Of a stretch of DNA of 64,000 nucleotides, positions 35,884 to 43,996 are shown in pieces. The DNA comes from Saccharibacillus soli (GTDB lineage Bacteria > Bacillota > Bacilli > Paenibacillales > Paenibacillaceae). Every line of letters starts with the position of its first letter. The stretch's first letter is position 1. The position numbers and the translations under genes were made by a program. The notes beneath the pieces are model-generated. The model worked only from the letters and a program-made list of their open reading frames with translations, had not been told where the DNA came from and did not search any database. Location of the stretch: positions 1,364,001 to 1,428,000 of the forward strand of contig NIOB01000001.1 of the NCBI GenBank assembly GCA_002189105.1, read 5' to 3'.

Positions 35884-36867
35884 ATGACGAAGAAAATGAA
35901 ATTACGCATGACGAAAAAAACGGCCGATCTGGCGATTGCGCTGGTCTCGGCGGGGTGGGGTTCGTCTTACCTGCTTATGAAGACCGGTTTGGACGGAATG
36001 GAGCCTTTTACGCTGATCGCCTGGCGTTTCCTGCTGGCTTTTGCCCTGACCGCTCCGCTATTCTGGCGGCGCCTGCGCGGAACCAATCTCAAGACACTGG
36101 GAGAAAGTGCGGCGCTTGGCTTCGTCATGTTCGTCATGTTATCCCTGCTGATTAAAGGTCTGGAGACGACTACGGCCTCTTCTGCGGGATTCCTGACCAG
36201 CGCCATGGTCGTCTTCGTGCCGATGATTCAGATTGTGCTGACGCGGCGTGCGCCAAGTATCGCTACCGCTGCGGGCATCCTGCTTACGATAGGCGGTATT
36301 GCACTGCTGACCCTACAGCATTCCCTGACGTTTGAGTCAGGCTCCGCGATGTGTCTGGCCGGTGCCTTCATCTATGCCATCCACATCATCATGACCAACC
36401 GATTTTCCAAACGTTCCGATGGCTTGACGCTGGGCGTCCTCCAGATTGGATTCATCGGCTTGTTCGGATTAATCTTTGGATTTGGCTTTGAGACGCCTTC
36501 CATGCCGCAGGGCACGCAGGGCTGGGTATCCGTGATTGGATTGGCCGTCATTTGCAGCGCCTTTGGCTACATTGTCCAGACAATCGCCCAGAAGCATACG
36601 ACACCGGAACGAATCGGCGTCTTATTCTCGCTGGAACCGGTGTTTGCCGCGCTGTTTGGCTTCCTCTTCCTTGGCGAGATGCTGGGCGCACAGGGTTACG
36701 TCGGCGCCGTATTGATTCTGGCTGGTGTGCTGGTCTCCGGCTACAAAAAAACATCCAAATTCTCCATCCCCAAACCACCGCGTATCCCCGGACGATCCCG
36801 CCGTGCGGTCAGCCGGGTTCGGGTGCAGGAAGCCGAACTTGGCTCTGGCACCGGGAGCGGCGCCTGA
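35884..36867 (+). CDS. EamA/DMT-superfamily permease
   Basis: A 327-residue transporter with about ten membrane helices in two EamA repeats (first WGSSYLLMKTGL, second after about residue 160). Such proteins export metabolites or amino acids; the substrate is unknown. A basic 40-residue tail follows the last helix. The start is uncertain: GGGGAAGAGG serves ATG at 35884 (chosen) or 35896, and 35872 and 35908 are alternatives. It is divergent from the LysR gene and ends before a strong terminator. Confidence 0.88.
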   Translation: MTKKMKLRMTKKTADLAIALVSAGWGSSYLLMKTGLDGMEPFTLIAWRFLLAFALTAPLFWRRLRGTNLKTLGESAALGFVMFVMLSLLIKGLETTTASSAGFLTSAMVVFVPMIQIVLTRRAPSIATAAGILLTIGGIALLTLQHSLTFESGSAMCLAGAFIYAIHIIMTNRFSKRSDGLTLGVLQIGFIGLFGLIFGFGFETPSMPQGTQGWVSVIGLAVICSAFGYIVQTIAQKHTTPERIGVLFSLEPVFAALFGFLFLGEMLGAQGYVGAVLILAGVLVSGYKKTSKFSIPKPPRIPGRSRRAVSRVRVQEAELGSGTGSGA

Positions 36868-36954
36868 TCGTTCAACAAAGACTTGGGCAGAACCAATGAG
36901 CGTAAACCATAAATGAGGTTGGGTTGTTTGGTTGAACAGCCGATCATCAAATAC

Positions 36955-36988
36955 AAAAGAGGAAGCCGATGTCGGCCTCCTCTTTTTT
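36955..36988 (+). terminator. terminator of the EamA gene
   Basis: AAAAGAGGAAGCCGA pairs with TCGGCCTCCTCTTTT (one mismatch) around a 2-nt apex and is followed by more T residues. Confidence 0.85.
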
Positions 36989-37022
36989 GGCTTTTTCTCT
37001 TGCCCCAATCCATATCTTCGAC

Positions 37023-37096
37023 CGAGTACCTTGACCGAATTACATTTAAGGTTTTCGATGAGCGTGACCTAACATCTTGATCGGTCAAGGTACTCG
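37023..37096. repeat. 16-bp perfect inverted repeat with 42-bp centre
   Basis: CGAGTACCTTGACCGA (37023-37038) and its exact reverse complement (37081-37096) enclose 42 bp of AT-richer DNA. No U-tract or ORF is associated. It lies 12 bp downstream of the GNAT stop. It could be a long-loop terminator, a binding site pair or a small non-autonomous element. Confidence 0.8.
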
Positions 37097-37108
37097 CTGG
37101 ATAGGTGT

Positions 37109-37708
37109 CTAGTGGAGCTTCGTATTCACCTGGTCATAGTCCGCTCTGAGCATCCCATAGACTTTGGAATCGATATACGTTCCGTTGTAAGCAAAATCTT
37201 CGCGCTTAATCCCTTCCAGCACAAACCCACTCTTGATGTACACGCGTTCTGCCCTCGGATTGAAGCTGAACACTTCCAGGCCGATCCGGTGCAATCCCAT
37301 CGTCTCGAATCCATGACGGATAAAGAGACGGATTGCTTCCGTTCCAAGGCCCTGGCCTTGACCCGCCGAACCAATCAGAATCCGGAAGTTTACGTTATGC
37401 GCGTTGTCATCGTATTCATTAAATACGGCTTCGCCAATCAGCTCGCCGCTCTCCTGATCGATGATAGCCAGATCCAGGCGATCCGGCTGCTCATTTAAGT
37501 TCGCATACCAAGCCAGTGTTCGCGCTTTCTGTTCCTCTGTCATCGGTTGGGAAGCTTCTGCATCATCAACCGCCGATCCGGTTAGACGCCGAACATCCAC
37601 TTCCTCCAGGATGGCGATCATCTTTTCTCCATCGCCTTCTGCAAAAGGACGAAGCTGCACTTTTTCCCCCATCAGCGTGGGCTTGTTCTTAAAATCAACG
37701 GTCTCCAT
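37109..37708 (-). CDS. GNAT-family N-acetyltransferase
   Basis: A 199-residue acetyltransferase of the RimJ/RimL-like group. It has the acetyl-CoA motif GQGQGLGTEAIRL, preceded by the FRILIGS strand, and the HRIGLEVFSFNPRAERVY C-terminal motif. Substrate could be a protein N-terminus, amino acid or antibiotic; sequence does not decide. The ATG has GGAG upstream with long spacing. It is a single gene between the inverted repeat and the GH95 operon. Confidence 0.9.
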   Translation of the reverse strand: METVDFKNKPTLMGEKVQLRPFAEGDGEKMIAILEEVDVRRLTGSAVDDAEASQPMTEEQKARTLAWYANLNEQPDRLDLAIIDQESGELIGEAVFNEYDDNAHNVNFRILIGSAGQGQGLGTEAIRLFIRHGFETMGLHRIGLEVFSFNPRAERVYIKSGFVLEGIKREDFAYNGTYIDSKVYGMLRADYDQVNTKLH

Positions 37709-37833
37709 GATCCACAGTCATCTCCTCACTTGGCTTCCTGCGGCGTTACACCGCTAGGGACCCCCAGATCGGGAGCCTCCCATGTCCCCCCTAGTATAAG
37801 GGAAAACAGGAAACTAACCAAGTCACCGACAAA

Positions 37834-40110
37834 TTAAGCGCCAAATGTATAAGTCTGACCCGCCTGAGCTTCAAAGAGGATCTCCTGAAGTCCCGGGGCT
37901 GTAAGGCGACACTTTCCGTCCGCACGGCAGGTGATCGACACCTGCGTAACCTCAGCATTCGACCAAATCATGTCTACGGTATAACCACCGCGAGCGCATA
38001 GTCCACTCACCCGGCCTTCGCTCCAGGCTTCAGGCAGCGCAGGAAGCAGACGCAGTTCTCCCGAATGGCTCTGAAGCAGCATCTCTGCAATCCCTGCGGT
38101 ACCGCCAAAGTTCCCATCGATCTGGAAGGGAGGATGGTTGTCGAACAGATTCGGCAGGGTAGACTTCTCCAGCAGGGCACGCACATTGGCATAGGCTCGC
38201 TCTCCATCCTGGAGTCTGGCCCAGAAATTGATGATCCAGGCTCGGCTCCAGCCGGTATGTCCGCCGCCGCTTGCCAATCGGCGTTCCAGGGTCACGCGTG
38301 CAGCATTCGCCAATTCCGGCGTGTCTACCGGATCGATGGAAGCGCCCGGATACAGGGCAAATAAATGCGAGATATGACGATGCCCCGGCTCGGCTTCCTC
38401 GTAGTCTTCCATCCATTCCTGAATCTGTCCATGACGACCGATCTTGGGCGCCGGAATCCGCTTCAGAGCTGTATTCAATTGTTCACGGAAGGCCTCGTCT
38501 TTATCCAGAATCTGCGAAGCTTCGATGCAGGCCCCGAACAGCGCCTCGATAATCTGGAAGTCCATGCTGGCTCCTGCGCAGATCACACCCGATTCGCCGC
38601 TTGGCAGAATGTACGTATTTTCCGGCGAAACGGATGGGCAGGTAATCAGACGCCCTTGATCGTCTTCCATTAGATAGTCCAGCAGGAAGACAGCAGCCTC
38701 CTTCATCGTGTCATAAGAAGAAGCGAGGAACTGTCGATCACCGCCGAATCGGTAGTGTTCCCAGAGATGCAGACATAACCAGGCTGCGCCAAGCGGCCAG
38801 AATGAAGCAGGCAGATAGGTATCCTGCGGAGCGGTATCGCCCCAGATGTCAGTATTGTGATGCGCAGTGAATCCTTCGCAGCCGTACATCACGCGAGCGG
38901 TGACTCGCCCCGGTTCCCGCATTCGTTCGATCAGATCAAACAGCGGCTCATGACATTCGGCGAGATTGCACGTCTCCGCATGCCAATAATTCATCTGGGC
39001 ATTGATGTTGATCGTGAACTTGCTGTCCCAGGGGGGCATGAAGCTGTCGTTCCAGATACCCTGAAGATTCGCGGGAAGCGATCCACGGCGGCTGGAGGCG
39101 ATCAGTAAATATCTGCCGTAGTGGAAATAGTCCGTCAGCAGGCCGTGGTCATCGCTGCCCTGCGCAAAGCGCTCCAACCGTTCATCGGTTGGTCGTTGAA
39201 CCAGCAGGGGATCTTCCGGCAGCGATAGCTGCATCCGCGTATACAGTGCCTGATAATCGGCGATATGACGGGCTTTTAACTCTGCGTAGGATTGATGCTC
39301 AAGCTCATCCAACCGCCGTTTGGAATCCTCTTCTGGGTCAGCGACTCGGAAGGTCGTGCCCGCCGCGAGCAGCAGGGTAACCGCATCTGCCCCTTCGATC
39401 CATACATATTCACCAATCGTACGGCAGCTGCCGCCTTCAGGAATGGCTTTGAGCACCGCAGCAAAGGAAATCCCGCCTTCACCCCCGCCGTAGCCTCGCA
39501 TGGTGATGCCGCTGCTTCCCCATTTTCCGGTCTTTTCCACATAACGCCACGCGCCCCGATCGAATCTCGCTTTCAAGGAGATCCCGCCTGCCTGCTCACT
39601 GGAGATGCGCATGACCAGCGCTTGATCGGGATGACTGGCAAACAGCTCACGTGTATACCGCCGACCTTCCAGACGATAAGTGACGCGGCTGATACCTTCG
39701 TCCAGATCCAGCTCTCTGCGGTACTCCTCAATGCGGCTGTCTTCGTGTCCACCAAAAGACAGCAGCAGATCCCCCAGCGGCAGATAATGACGCTGCGCCT
39801 CCGGCTGTGCGGCCATCGACATCGCGGCCAACTCTTCCGCCTCCTGAAGCCTTCCTGCCAGAATCAGCCGCCGAACCTCGGGCAGATAGGTCAGCGCATC
39901 CTCGTTATTGCGATTACGCGGCCCTCCGTACCACAGCGAATCTTCATTCAACTGCAATTTCTCTTCCGCCGTGCGTCCAAAAACCATCGCCCCGAGCCGC
40001 CCGTTGCCAATGGGCAGGGCTTCATTCCATTTCGATGCGGGCTGCTTGTACCATAAACATCGATTCTCTTCTGTACCTTTATTTTGCGTAGGATCAATCT
40101 GTTGAACCAT
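37834..40110 (-). CDS. GH95 alpha-L-fucosidase / alpha-L-galactosidase
   Basis: A 758-residue GH95 enzyme of (alpha/alpha)6-barrel type without signal peptide. Family features are the N-terminal [18 protein letters not shown] with [12 protein letters not shown], the barrel motif [11 protein letters not shown], and [10 protein letters not shown]95 enzymes invert alpha-1,2-L-fucosyl or alpha-L-galactosyl linkages. It is the last gene of an operon with a lactonase, an aldo-keto reductase and a zinc dehydrogenase, which suggests that the released sugar is oxidised in the same cell. The ATG follows GGGAGG with long spacing. Confidence 0.93.
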   Translation of the reverse strand: MVQQIDPTQNKGTEENRCLWYKQPASKWNEALPIGNGRLGAMVFGRTAEEKLQLNEDSLWYGGPRNRNNEDALTYLPEVRRLILAGRLQEAEELAAMSMAAQPEAQRHYLPLGDLLLSFGGHEDSRIEEYRRELDLDEGISRVTYRLEGRRYTRELFASHPDQALVMRISSEQAGGISLKARFDRGAWRYVEKTGKWGSSGITMRGYGGGEGGISFAAVLKAIPEGGSCRTIGEYVWIEGADAVTLLLAAGTTFRVADPEEDSKRRLDELEHQSYAELKARHIADYQALYTRMQLSLPEDPLLVQRPTDERLERFAQGSDDHGLLTDYFHYGRYLLIASSRRGSLPANLQGIWNDSFMPPWDSKFTININAQMNYWHAETCNLAECHEPLFDLIERMREPGRVTARVMYGCEGFTAHHNTDIWGDTAPQDTYLPASFWPLGAAWLCLHLWEHYRFGGDRQFLASSYDTMKEAAVFLLDYLMEDDQGRLITCPSVSPENTYILPSGESGVICAGASMDFQIIEALFGACIEASQILDKDEAFREQLNTALKRIPAPKIGRHGQIQEWMEDYEEAEPGHRHISHLFALYPGASIDPVDTPELANAARVTLERRLASGGGHTGWSRAWIINFWARLQDGERAYANVRALLEKSTLPNLFDNHPPFQIDGNFGGTAGIAEMLLQSHSGELRLLPALPEAWSEGRVSGLCARGGYTVDMIWSNAEVTQVSITCRADGKCRLTAPGLQEILFEAQAGQTYTFGA

Positions 40111-40132
40111 ACCCAGGCTCTACCTCCCTTCA

Positions 40133-41152
40133 TCAATCCAGCTGAACCAGCGCTTTAATCAGTTTGGACTCCGGCTGAAGCCAGCCCTCAAACTGTTCGA
40201 TCATCTGCTCAAAGGTACAGCGGTGCGAGATATAGGAAGTGACGTCCAACTGCCCGCTGCGGATGGCCTCCAGTACCCGTGCGAAGTCTTCCCGGGTAGC
40301 ATTTCGACTACCCTGAACGGTCATCTCACGCGCATGAAAATGGGGATCGTCAAACGTCACCGTTCCTTTGGCGAGACCGACATAAGTGAGTATGCCTCCG
40401 TGCCCGACATACTGGAAGGCGTTCTGCATGGAAGCCAGGCTTCCGGTCGAATCGATCACATGGGTGAAAAAGTCACCGTCCGTCAGCCGATCCAACGTCT
40501 GCTCCGGCTCGTTCAGCGCCTGAACGGTGGCTTCAGCCCCCGCCCAGGACTGGGTAAAAGCCAGCCGCTCGTCATTCACATCCATTGCAATCACTGCTGC
40601 TCCAGCAAACCGCGCCATCGCCATCACACCAAGCCCAATCGGCCCGGCGCCAATGACCAGCATGGTATCTCCTGTGCCTGCACCCGAGCGCCGAACCGCA
40701 TGCGCTCCGATCGCCAGCGGCTCCAGCATCGCCGCTTGATCGGCATCCAACCCTTCTACTTTCAATAGATTGGCGATGGGGATCGAGACTCGCTCTCTCA
40801 TTCCGCCATCCACATGAACGCCAAATACCTGCATATTGCGGCAGCAGTTGGTCATTCCTGATCGGCAGGCGCGGCAGTGACCGCAGTGCAGATAAGGAAT
40901 AACACTGACCAGATCTCCCTCGCGCAGCCCTTCTGCATTTTCACCAATCTGCTCAATGACACCCGACAGCTCATGCCCCAGCACGCGCGGATAGACGAAG
41001 TACGGCTGATTCCCGCGATAGGCATGGAGATCCGTGCCACAGATGCCAATGCGGCGAATACGAATGATCGCCTGCCCGGCTTCACGTGCAGGTTCAGGCA
41101 AATCCTCCCGATAGACGAAGCGTCCGATCTCTTCGCAGACAATGCCTCTCAT
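40133..41152 (-). CDS. zinc-dependent sugar-acid/polyol dehydrogenase (RspB/LgoD-like MDR)
   Basis: A 339-residue medium-chain dehydrogenase. Catalytic zinc ligands are in GICGTDLH and GHELSG, structural zinc cysteines in CGHCRACRSGMTNCC, and the NAD loop is GAGPIG. The QVFGVHVDGGM stretch resembles RspB and E. coli YjjN (LgoD, L-galactonate 5-dehydrogenase). The start is ATG at 41152, overlapping the preceding stop by one base (TGATG), with GGAGGG 9 bases upstream. In context it may oxidise an aldonate formed by the upstream enzymes. Confidence 0.9.
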   Translation of the reverse strand: MRGIVCEEIGRFVYREDLPEPAREAGQAIIRIRRIGICGTDLHAYRGNQPYFVYPRVLGHELSGVIEQIGENAEGLREGDLVSVIPYLHCGHCRACRSGMTNCCRNMQVFGVHVDGGMRERVSIPIANLLKVEGLDADQAAMLEPLAIGAHAVRRSGAGTGDTMLVIGAGPIGLGVMAMARFAGAAVIAMDVNDERLAFTQSWAGAEATVQALNEPEQTLDRLTDGDFFTHVIDSTGSLASMQNAFQYVGHGGILTYVGLAKGTVTFDDPHFHAREMTVQGSRNATREDFARVLEAIRSGQLDVTSYISHRCTFEQMIEQFEGWLQPESKLIKALVQLD

Positions 41153-42114
41153 CAGCTTCTGCCCTCCGCGTTCCGGGAATGTTGGCTCTGCCACCCGGAA
41201 TGTCCACTCGCCCAGCTCCGTCCCTGGATCGGCTTCAGAATCTCTTCCACGCCAGCCAATAATTCCTGGTTCATCGGCTCCTCCGTCCAGCGAACGTTGC
41301 GTATGATATTGTCCGGATTGGCGGTACTGACCAGCGTTGTGGGAATGCGCTCATCCGCCGTGGAGAATTGGACCGCAAGCTTGGCGATCTCCTCTCCACG
41401 TTCCCGGCAGTAAGCAGCCGCTCGCGTACAGACCGCACGCACCTCTTCATCGGCTGGATGCCAGTCGGGTACCTGGCGGTCACTGAGCAGTCCCATGGAG
41501 ATCGGCGAAGCGTTCATCAGGCCCACCCCTTTTTCCTCCAGCAGCGGAAGCAGCTCAAGCAGCGTTCTGTCGTTCAGCGAATAGTGGCAGTAGGACAGGA
41601 TCACGTCCAGCGAAGCTTGCGACAGCACCTGCTCAAAGACATACAGCGGCAGACCGCTGACGCCGAAGAAGCGAATCTTCCCGGCTCGTTTTAACTCTTC
41701 AAGCGCTGGAATCCCTTCTTCCATCACCTGCTCAATGGAGCCAAATTCAATATCATGCAGCAGCAAAATATCGAGATAATCCGTTCCCAGCCGCTCCATG
41801 CTCTCTTCGGCACTGCGAAGAATTCGTTCCCGCGAAAAATCGAATTCATCGCTTCCATAACGTCCTGCCTTCGTGCACAAGGTATAGCGATCGCGCGATA
41901 CCTGCCGGAGCGCCTTACCCAGCACGGTCTCTGCGCGGGTAAGTCCATAATAAGGCGAGACATCGATCAGATTGATGCCTGCATCCAGCGCTGCGTGAAC
42001 GGTGCGAATCCCTTCTTCTTCGGGCACTTCCCGAAACACACTGCCCAGCGACGATGCGCCAAAGCTAAGAGCGGACACTTCAAGACCCGTACGGCCTAAC
42101 GGACGAAATTTCAT
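41152..42114 (-). CDS. aldo-keto reductase, L-fucose/L-galactose dehydrogenase-like
   Basis: A 320-residue AKR barrel. It starts MKFRPLGRTGLEVSALSFG, with catalytic Asp and Tyr in NLIDVSPYYG, Lys in CTKAGRYG and His in LLLHDIEFG. This pattern is close to plant L-galactose dehydrogenase and bacterial L-fucose or D-threo-aldose 1-dehydrogenases, which oxidise the sugar at C1 to a lactone. It overlaps the lactonase stop by 4 bp (ATGA). The neighbouring lactonase makes the oxidative direction likely. The last 25 residues are a polar tail. Confidence 0.88.
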   Translation of the reverse strand: MKFRPLGRTGLEVSALSFGASSLGSVFREVPEEEGIRTVHAALDAGINLIDVSPYYGLTRAETVLGKALRQVSRDRYTLCTKAGRYGSDEFDFSRERILRSAEESMERLGTDYLDILLLHDIEFGSIEQVMEEGIPALEELKRAGKIRFFGVSGLPLYVFEQVLSQASLDVILSYCHYSLNDRTLLELLPLLEEKGVGLMNASPISMGLLSDRQVPDWHPADEEVRAVCTRAAAYCRERGEEIAKLAVQFSTADERIPTTLVSTANPDNIIRNVRWTEEPMNQELLAGVEEILKPIQGRSWASGHSGWQSQHSRNAEGRS

Positions 42115-42968
42115 TGCTCTGCACCCCCATCAGTTTGACGATCCAATCGATAAAATGTAATCGCATTGCCTCCAAATAGAGCGTCCAGCTCCGCAGGGGA
42201 CAACCGATCATGCAGCGTCTCCATCAGCAGTTCGATCGTATCCGCATACTCGGCAGCCAGCAGGCAGACCGGCCAGTCGCTGCCAAACAAAATCCGCTCT
42301 GCGCCGAACAGCTCCAGCGCGGCTTCAATATAATCCCTAAAATCGGAAGCAGCCCAATTCGCTGCGGCTTCCGTCACCATGCCCGACAGCTTGCAATAGA
42401 TGCCGGGATAACCGGCAATCTTAGCCAGATGACTTCTCCACGGCTCCAGTTGTCCCGAAGCAATCGGCGGCTTGGCCAAATGATCGACTACGCCCCTCAG
42501 ACCTGGGACCTGCTCCAGCATCTTCGCCAGCACTGGCAGTTGATGGGAGAGTACCAGCAGGTCAATGGGCAGCCCCTCCCCAGCCAGCCATGTAAGCGTT
42601 TGTATAAAGGCAGGCGCTAACAGCTGTTCGGGATTCTCCATCTCCTGAATCATGATGCGGAGCCCCACAAATTTCGGATGCTGACGAAGCTTCGCCAGCT
42701 GCATCCGAAAATCCGGGTGCTCCAGATCCAGCCAACCGACGACGCCCGCAATATCCGGTTCGTTCGCGGCCAACTCCAGAATATATTCGGTTTCTTCAAT
42801 CGTAGGTGCCGCCTGAACGAGAATGGTGGCATCGATCTGCTGCTGACGCAGATGGGGACGCAGATCCTCCGGCAGGAAGTCCCGGTACAGCACGGGAATC
42901 TCGGGCGTGATCCAGCCATAGTCCCCTCGCTTGATGTTCCAAAAATGCTGATGAGCATCGATACGCAT
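42111..42968 (-). CDS. COG3618 amidohydrolase, L-fuconolactonase-like
   Basis: A 285-residue amidohydrolase-2 barrel beginning MRIDAHQHFWN, with metal-binding HxH at residues 5 and 7, a further His in VVDHLAKPP and the Asp of FGSDWPV. COG3618 includes L-fucono-1,5-lactonase and L-rhamnonolactonase. The start is ATG at 42968 behind GGAGGG; the longer ORF adds a non-conserved stretch. First gene of the lactonase, reductase, dehydrogenase, GH95 operon. Confidence 0.88.
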   Translation of the reverse strand: MRIDAHQHFWNIKRGDYGWITPEIPVLYRDFLPEDLRPHLRQQQIDATILVQAAPTIEETEYILELAANEPDIAGVVGWLDLEHPDFRMQLAKLRQHPKFVGLRIMIQEMENPEQLLAPAFIQTLTWLAGEGLPIDLLVLSHQLPVLAKMLEQVPGLRGVVDHLAKPPIASGQLEPWRSHLAKIAGYPGIYCKLSGMVTEAAANWAASDFRDYIEAALELFGAERILFGSDWPVCLLAAEYADTIELLMETLHDRLSPAELDALFGGNAITFYRLDRQTDGGAEQ

Positions 42969-43020
42969 GTGATTCCCTCCATTCGTCTTCTTTTTCATTT
43001 TAACAGCCGATTTGATAATA

Positions 43021-43044
43021 AAAATTGCGTAATTCGGCAATTTT
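43021..43044. promoter_or_regulatory. palindromic operator candidate between lactonase operon and AraC gene
   Basis: AAAATTGC (43021-43028) and GCAATTTT (43037-43044) form a perfect 8-bp inverted repeat with an 8-bp spacer, midway between the divergent starts at 42968 and 43100. Confidence 0.5.
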
Positions 43045-43099
43045 ATACCTTTTCTTGATATGATCGAAAGAGATTGAACGTCCCTTGGAGGAAATCGCC

Positions 43100-43996
43100 A
43101 TGAAACCGATACGTAAACATTTTGACCGCGAGTTTGCGCTGCCCATGCGGCTTAGTTATAAAGAAACCAAAAGTCCCACCCATGAACTGCCCGACCATCA
43201 TCATGAATGGTATGAGTTTGTCTATGTGTATGAAGGCAAAGGATCGTTCTTCATCGATCAGGCCTTCTATGAGATGCGCCCCGGCGATGTGATTGTCATT
43301 CCCGGTAATACGGTGCACCGCGCCTTCCCCGATCAGGAGAAGCCGGTGACTTCATCCGCCCTCTTCTTCGGCCCCGAGCTGATTCACAGCCGGGCGCATC
43401 TGCCGCAGGAAGCGCAGGCTTATCTACAACTGTTTGAGACCGCCAAACAGCAGAAGCAGTATCATTATGCACTGAGCCGGGAACACTGCGATATTCTGGA
43501 GCGCGACCTCGATGCCCTGCGCTCCGAATGGCAGCCTGAGCGCCCGGATGCGGAGCAGGCACTGTCTCTGCTGCTGCATCTGATCCTGCTGCACCTGAAT
43601 CGCTACTGCCTGCCGCAGACCCTTCCGGCTGCTTCTTCCTCATCCATTCCCCAATGGCTGGGCGAAGCGCTGGCGCAGATTGACCAGCACTTATTCGATC
43701 CGTTGGAGCTAAACCGGCTGGCGGCACGGGCGACTGTATCTCCGGCTCACTTCAGCCGGGTGTTCAAGCAGCGGCTGGGCATGAATCTTACCGAGTATCT
43801 ATCGGCCAAGCGGATCTTTGCCGCACGGGATCGTCTGCTGCGAACCAACCACAAGGTGGAACAAATTGCGCTGGAGTGCGGCTTCGACAGTCTGCCCCAT
43901 TTCTATCGCACGTTCAAAAAATATACGCAGGCGACTCCTTCGGCTTATCGCAAACGTGCGCGTGAACAAGGATTTCCGGTTAACGGGGAGCAATAA
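43100..43996 (+). CDS. AraC-family regulator with cupin domain
   Basis: A 298-residue regulator: cupin sensor (ELPDHHHEWYEFVYVYEG, MRPGDVIVIPGNTVHRAF) and C-terminal AraC domain (LAARATVSPAHFSRVFKQRLG, CGFDSLPHFYRTFKK). The ATG at 43100 lies 8 bases after GGAGG. Divergence from the lactonase operon with a palindrome between suggests that it activates that operon in response to a sugar. Its 3' end overlaps the convergent GH31 gene by 17 bp, leaving no room for a conventional terminator. Confidence 0.93.
   Translation: MKPIRKHFDREFALPMRLSYKETKSPTHELPDHHHEWYEFVYVYEGKGSFFIDQAFYEMRPGDVIVIPGNTVHRAFPDQEKPVTSSALFFGPELIHSRAHLPQEAQAYLQLFETAKQQKQYHYALSREHCDILERDLDALRSEWQPERPDAEQALSLLLHLILLHLNRYCLPQTLPAASSSSIPQWLGEALAQIDQHLFDPLELNRLAARATVSPAHFSRVFKQRLGMNLTEYLSAKRIFAARDRLLRTNHKVEQIALECGFDSLPHFYRTFKKYTQATPSAYRKRAREQGFPVNGEQ

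Noticed and set aside
42590-42610. cre-like ATGTAAGCGTTTGTA
   Set aside because: Two mismatches, including the conserved CA end, and it lies inside the lactonase coding sequence.
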